35,397 nt of DNA from Oscillibacter sp. (GTDB lineage: Bacteria; Bacillota; Clostridia; Oscillospirales; Oscillospiraceae), in the NCBI GenBank assembly GCA_022791875.1, contig JAAVZX010000062.1, positions 1 to 35,397 on the forward strand, given 5' to 3'. Under the pieces are notes generated by a model, which worked only from the letters and a program-made list of their open reading frames with translations, made no database searches and was not told the origin of the DNA. Within the stretch, counting starts at the first letter, position 1; each line of letters begins with the position of its first letter. Position numbers and translations under genes: made by a program. Positions 32,832 to 35,397 of this stretch are shown piece after piece.

Positions 32832-33536
32832 TTACCGCGCCATTTTTTCCCAGTTCTCCCGGTTTGCCTCCAGGTGGGCCAGCACCGCCCGCTGGGCCGC
32901 CTGGGAGTCCCGGGCACAGATCGCGTCGCAGATCTGCTGGTGGGAAATCCGAGTCTTGATCCGCACGCTCCGCTCGCTGATATCAGAGAAAACCGTAACG
33001 GCATGGGTGATGATGGGCGTCAGGTTGCAGATCACCTGGTTGTGGGTGCAGTGGGCAATGCAGTCGTGGAAAGCCAGGTCCGCCTCCCGGTGCAGCGCCT
33101 CCGAGAGGTCCATATCCGTCACCTTTGCGCAGTAGCCGCACAACTCCGCCATGTCGCTCTCCGTGGCCCGCTGGGCCGCCAGGGACGCCGTCCACGGTTC
33201 AATCTGCATTCTCACCTCCATCAGCTCATGGGCCAGGCGCATTTTGTCCTGCATGTAGGCGAACCCCAGGGGGTCCTTGTTTATGCCGGGATTCTTTGAG
33301 ACAAAGGTTCCCTTGCCGCGCCGGATTTCCAAAACATTCCGGGCCACCAGAATTTTCAGGGCCTCTCTCACCGTGCTTCTGCCCACATCCAGGATTTCCA
33401 TCAGTTCAAATTCCGTTGGGAGCTTGTCATTTTCTGTCAGCTTCTGGTCAATAATCAGCTGGTTGATTCGCTCCGCGATCCGTTCTGCCAGGGGCATGTG
33501 ATAGCTTTTAGCGTCGTACAGTACCGACAAATCCAT
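32832..33536 (-). CDS. FadR-type GntR regulator, second locus
   Basis: This 234-residue factor has an N-terminal winged helix (about 15-85) with KLPTEFELMEILDVGRSTVR and the wing GKGTFVS. An FCD ligand domain carries metal-site candidates in HREADLAFHDCIAHC and ISHQQICDAI and near AHLEANR. It shares only family-level similarity with the regulator at 23265-24026. It precedes the TRAP operon on the same strand, with the perfect promoter between them. The ribosome site is AAAGGATG. It probably controls that operon. Confidence 0.9.
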   Translation of the reverse strand: MDLSVLYDAKSYHMPLAERIAERINQLIIDQKLTENDKLPTEFELMEILDVGRSTVREALKILVARNVLEIRRGKGTFVSKNPGINKDPLGFAYMQDKMRLAHELMEVRMQIEPWTASLAAQRATESDMAELCGYCAKVTDMDLSEALHREADLAFHDCIAHCTHNQVICNLTPIITHAVTVFSDISERSVRIKTRISHQQICDAICARDSQAAQRAVLAHLEANRENWEKMAR

Positions 33537-33598
33537 ATTTCATCATCCTTTCTCAAGAAAATGCCAAATCAGCCTGCCAGGTGCATGAAACTGAGAAT

Positions 33599-33627
33599 AT
33601 TATAATCGAATGGATGGAAAAAGTAAA
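33599..33627 (-). promoter_or_regulatory. Sigma-A promoter of second regulator gene
   Basis: TTTACT (33622-33627, minus strand) and TATAAT (33599-33604) are 17 bases apart and about 62 bases before ATG 33536. Confidence 0.6.
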
Positions 33628-34329
33628 GACTCTTTTCTGGGGAAGCTGCCTGTGGCAATGTAGGGGTACAATAGATATTGGACAGCAGAAGAAAAAGGCA
33701 AAAGGATGCAGGCAAATCGGTTAAAGTTGAGTTATATCACACACCAACCAGACCGAGAGGATCCGCATCCTTCATGTATAAGAGTATAACACAGGACATG
33801 GTTTTCAGGCAGTCCCTAATGAAGTATACAGAGAAATATTGCGTGATCCGGGCCAGCCGAACGTACAATAAGGGCCGATCCTACATCTATTTCTGGCGGC
33901 ACCCTGACCGTCACCGCTACTCTGAGCAATCTGGAGAAGCACCTGAACCAGGCCACCCACGACGAGAGGCCCTCCCAGCGGGAGCGGGGCATGGCCCGCC
34001 TTCGGGTGGGGAAGGTGACGGGCGCGGGGGGCTGGACCACCTCCCAGCGGGAGCGGGGCATGGCCCGCCTTCGGAGCGTTACGCGGTGGATTTTCGTTAC
34101 TACCCAGGCGCCGGTCCTGTTGTGGGTCTGCGCCAGTTGCGGCATCGCGCCACTGTCTGCTTAGGGCAGCTCCATATCATAGTGGAACTCTCAGAGCCTG
34201 CAATCCATACTATTTTAGGGGTGGGTATTTTGAAGGTTCTAGAAAATATTTTCGAGCATAACGATGGCCCGGTTTTTGGCCGGAGCAGCGAGGACAGCCC
34301 GCCAGACGGCGGGAAAGAGGAGGATTTTT
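33628..34329 (+). other. Phage-like remnant region without confident gene
   Basis: About 700 bases lie between the regulator promoter and the lysis genes. One plus-strand frame from about 33880 reads SISGGTLTVTATLSNLEKHL and continues into a duplicated QRERGMARLR peptide before a stop near 34160. It has no start codon with a ribosome site, so it looks like the broken tail of a gene. The rest shows no coding signal. Confidence 0.35.
33971..34074. repeat. 35-base direct repeat with 69-base period
   Basis: The same 35 bases occur at 33971-34005 and 34040-34074. The period of 69 is a multiple of three, so in the remnant frame the repeat adds 23 codons. Each copy contains a small hairpin, CTCCC-AGC-GGGAG. 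Confidence 0.9.
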
Positions 34330-34491
34330 ATGATTCTGTATGAAATAACCGGCAATCTGCTGGGGATTGAAATTATCGAGGCGGTCATTAACATGACGGA
34401 GGGTGCGGTGTGGAAAACCAACACGGAGAACCGCAAAGCGCTGGTTCAGACGAAGGAGATTGTTTCTGGAGGTGGGTATGACAATGGTTGA
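34330..34491 (+). CDS. Small phage-type protein upstream of endolysin
   Basis: This 53-residue frame starts at ATG 34330 after GAGGAGG and overlaps the start of the endolysin gene by 14 bases. It begins MILYEITGNLLGIEIIEAVI, with a mildly hydrophobic N-terminal stretch, and continues with a charged half. Its place just before an endolysin suggests a phage lysis or tail-end cassette, but it is too short and polar to call a holin. I do not recognise the family. Confidence 0.5.
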   Translation: MILYEITGNLLGIEIIEAVINMTEGAVWKTNTENRKALVQTKEIVSGGGYDNG

Positions 34492-35152
34492 ACAACTGTT
34501 GGATACGGCACGGAAGGAGCTGGGGAACACGGAGTCCCCGGCTGGCAGCAACCGCACGAAGTACGGCAGGTGGTATGGCCTGGACGGCCAGCCATGGTGC
34601 ATGATGTTCGTGCAGTGGTGCTTTGAGCAGGTGGGCGCGCTGAAGCTCCTGCCCGCCCGCACGGCCTCCTGCGGGGTCTTGATGCGGGCCGCGCAGAAAG
34701 CGGGCCTCTGGGTAACGCGGGGCTTTCAGCCGGGGGATGTGGTCATCTACGATTTCTCCGGCAAACGTTCTACCACGGAGCATACAGGCATCGTGGAGCG
34801 CGTGACGGCCTCCGGGGTCATTGCCATTGAGGGCAATACCAGCGAGGCGGGCAGCCAGTCCAACGGCGGCGAGGTCTGCCGGAAAAACCGAAGCAGCAGC
34901 TTAATTATTGGGGCCGTGCGGCCTAAGTTTGAGGAGGCGGATGACTTGAATATTGAGAAACTGACCGACGCGGAGCTGGTGCGGCTGGCGGAGCGGATGC
35001 AGGCGGCGCTGGCAGAGCGGGCCCTCACCGAGAAACTGGCGTCGGAGCTGGCGGAGGCTAAGGATAAAGGCATCACCGACGGCTCCAAGCCAGGGGCGTT
35101 CGTGACGCGGGCCCAGGCCGCGGTGATGGCCCTGCGGGCGAGCCGGAAGTAA
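34478..35152 (+). CDS. CHAP-domain phage endolysin
   Basis: This 224-residue protein cleaves peptidoglycan. The CHAP domain (about 5-150) has the catalytic Cys in GQPWCMMFVQWCFEQ (C41) and the catalytic His in TTEHTGIVERV (H102). An acidic helical stretch (about 155-195) follows, then a short tail resembling part of an S-layer-homology unit, GKITDG-like GITDGSKPGAFVTRAQA. The start ATG 34478 follows GGAGG and is preferred to an upstream ATG at 34403 without such a site. No signal peptide is seen, as is usual for phage endolysins released by a holin. It is intact, while surrounding phage genes are missing. Confidence 0.82.
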   Translation: MTMVEQLLDTARKELGNTESPAGSNRTKYGRWYGLDGQPWCMMFVQWCFEQVGALKLLPARTASCGVLMRAAQKAGLWVTRGFQPGDVVIYDFSGKRSTTEHTGIVERVTASGVIAIEGNTSEAGSQSNGGEVCRKNRSSSLIIGAVRPKFEEADDLNIEKLTDAELVRLAERMQAALAERALTEKLASELAEAKDKGITDGSKPGAFVTRAQAAVMALRASRK

Positions 35153-35165
35153 ATGCCAGAAGTGT

Positions 35166-35212
35166 AAAAAGCTCCTCCAATGCGGTTTTTGTCCGTATTG
35201 GGGGAGCTTTTT
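35166..35212 (+). terminator. Terminator after endolysin gene
   Basis: AAAAAGCTCCTCCAAT pairs with ATTGGGGGAGCTTTTT with one wobble, and T-rich DNA follows. It lies 13 bases past the stop codon. Confidence 0.85.
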
Positions 35213-35269
35213 GTGCTGTTTATGCTATTTTGTAGTGTTTATGAAATGAGTACTTCCTAGAGGGTGCCG

Positions 35270-35397
35270 TCAATAAACAAGGAGCCAAATAGCAATACAG
35301 CGGATTTGGACGGCGGCAGCGAAAGAGGCGGCGTTTTTAGCGTAGCGCGTAGCAATACCGCGCCACCTTTTGAGAAGCAGGAAAGCATTCTCAACGA
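35270..35397 (-). mobile_element. C-terminus of IS5-family transposase, cut by window edge
   Basis: The minus-strand frame enters from the right edge and ends at TGA 35270-35272. It reads ENAFLLLKRWRGIATRYAK, then NAASFAAAVQIRCIAIWLL, the typical C-terminal end of IS5-type transposases, with the Glu-containing region just upstream outside the window. Only about 40 codons are visible, so completeness cannot be judged. It marks the start of an insertion next to the phage remnant. Confidence 0.8.

Noticed and set aside
33971..34074. CRISPR-like direct repeat
   Set aside because: Only two copies, in phase with a reading frame, and no cas genes nearby.
33678..34343. A 221-codon plus-strand frame across the phage remnant
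   Set aside because: No ribosome site, and the protein-like part of this region is in a different frame.
1..35397. tRNA, rRNA or riboswitch genes
   Set aside because: No cloverleaf, rRNA segment or known riboswitch core was recognised by eye. A covariance-model search would be needed to be sure.

Overview
The window looks like chromosomal DNA of a high-GC anaerobic gut Clostridium relative, probably in the Oscillospiraceae. This is inferred from GC-rich reading frames between AT-rich intergenic gaps, AGGAGG-type ribosome sites, sigma-A promoters with 17-base spacers, lipobox binding proteins and many ABC/TRAP importers. No rRNA, tRNA or marker gene is present to confirm it.

Layout: (1) 1-2.7 kb is decayed DNA: a frame-broken lipoprotein gene and a dead IS4-type transposase. 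(2) 3.2-12.2 kb, plus strand, is a peptide-import and peptide-breakdown operon: binding protein, two permeases, a fused double ATPase, a DUF917 protein, a PepV-like M20 dipeptidase and an M29/NicX-fold metalloenzyme. It has a strong promoter overlapped by a perfect palindrome resembling an ARG box, and ends in a bidirectional terminator. (3) 12.2-15.2 kb, minus strand, pairs a family 1 binding lipoprotein with a chemoreceptor and has its own promoter. (4) 15.2-21.9 kb, minus strand, is a compact six-gene operon: a glycosyltransferase fused to a MarR domain, an FGE-like protein, a TPR/DUF2004-like protein, a DUF4259 protein, a MoxR ATPase and a VWA protein with a duplicated metallopeptidase module. 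This is the best candidate for an undescribed system. (5) 22.0-24.0 kb holds a ZIP metal transporter, a helix-turn-helix remnant and a FadR-type regulator. (6) 24.3-33.5 kb holds two TRAP transport loci facing each other, each with a FadR-type regulator: one carries an enolase-superfamily sugar-acid dehydratase, the other an amidohydrolase. (7) 33.6-35.4 kb is a phage-derived remnant (a small ORF, a CHAP endolysin and a strong terminator) and the cut end of an IS5-type transposase.

Taken together the window encodes scavenging: peptides in the first operon and two carboxylate-type substrates through the TRAP systems. Each TRAP locus probably has local control, since its regulator lies next to it and the first has a clear palindromic operator beside its promoter. 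The MoxR/VWA operon is not obviously metabolic. Its mix of an AAA ATPase, a MIDAS domain, a metallopeptidase fold and immunity-like small domains suggests protein quality control, surface modification or biological conflict.
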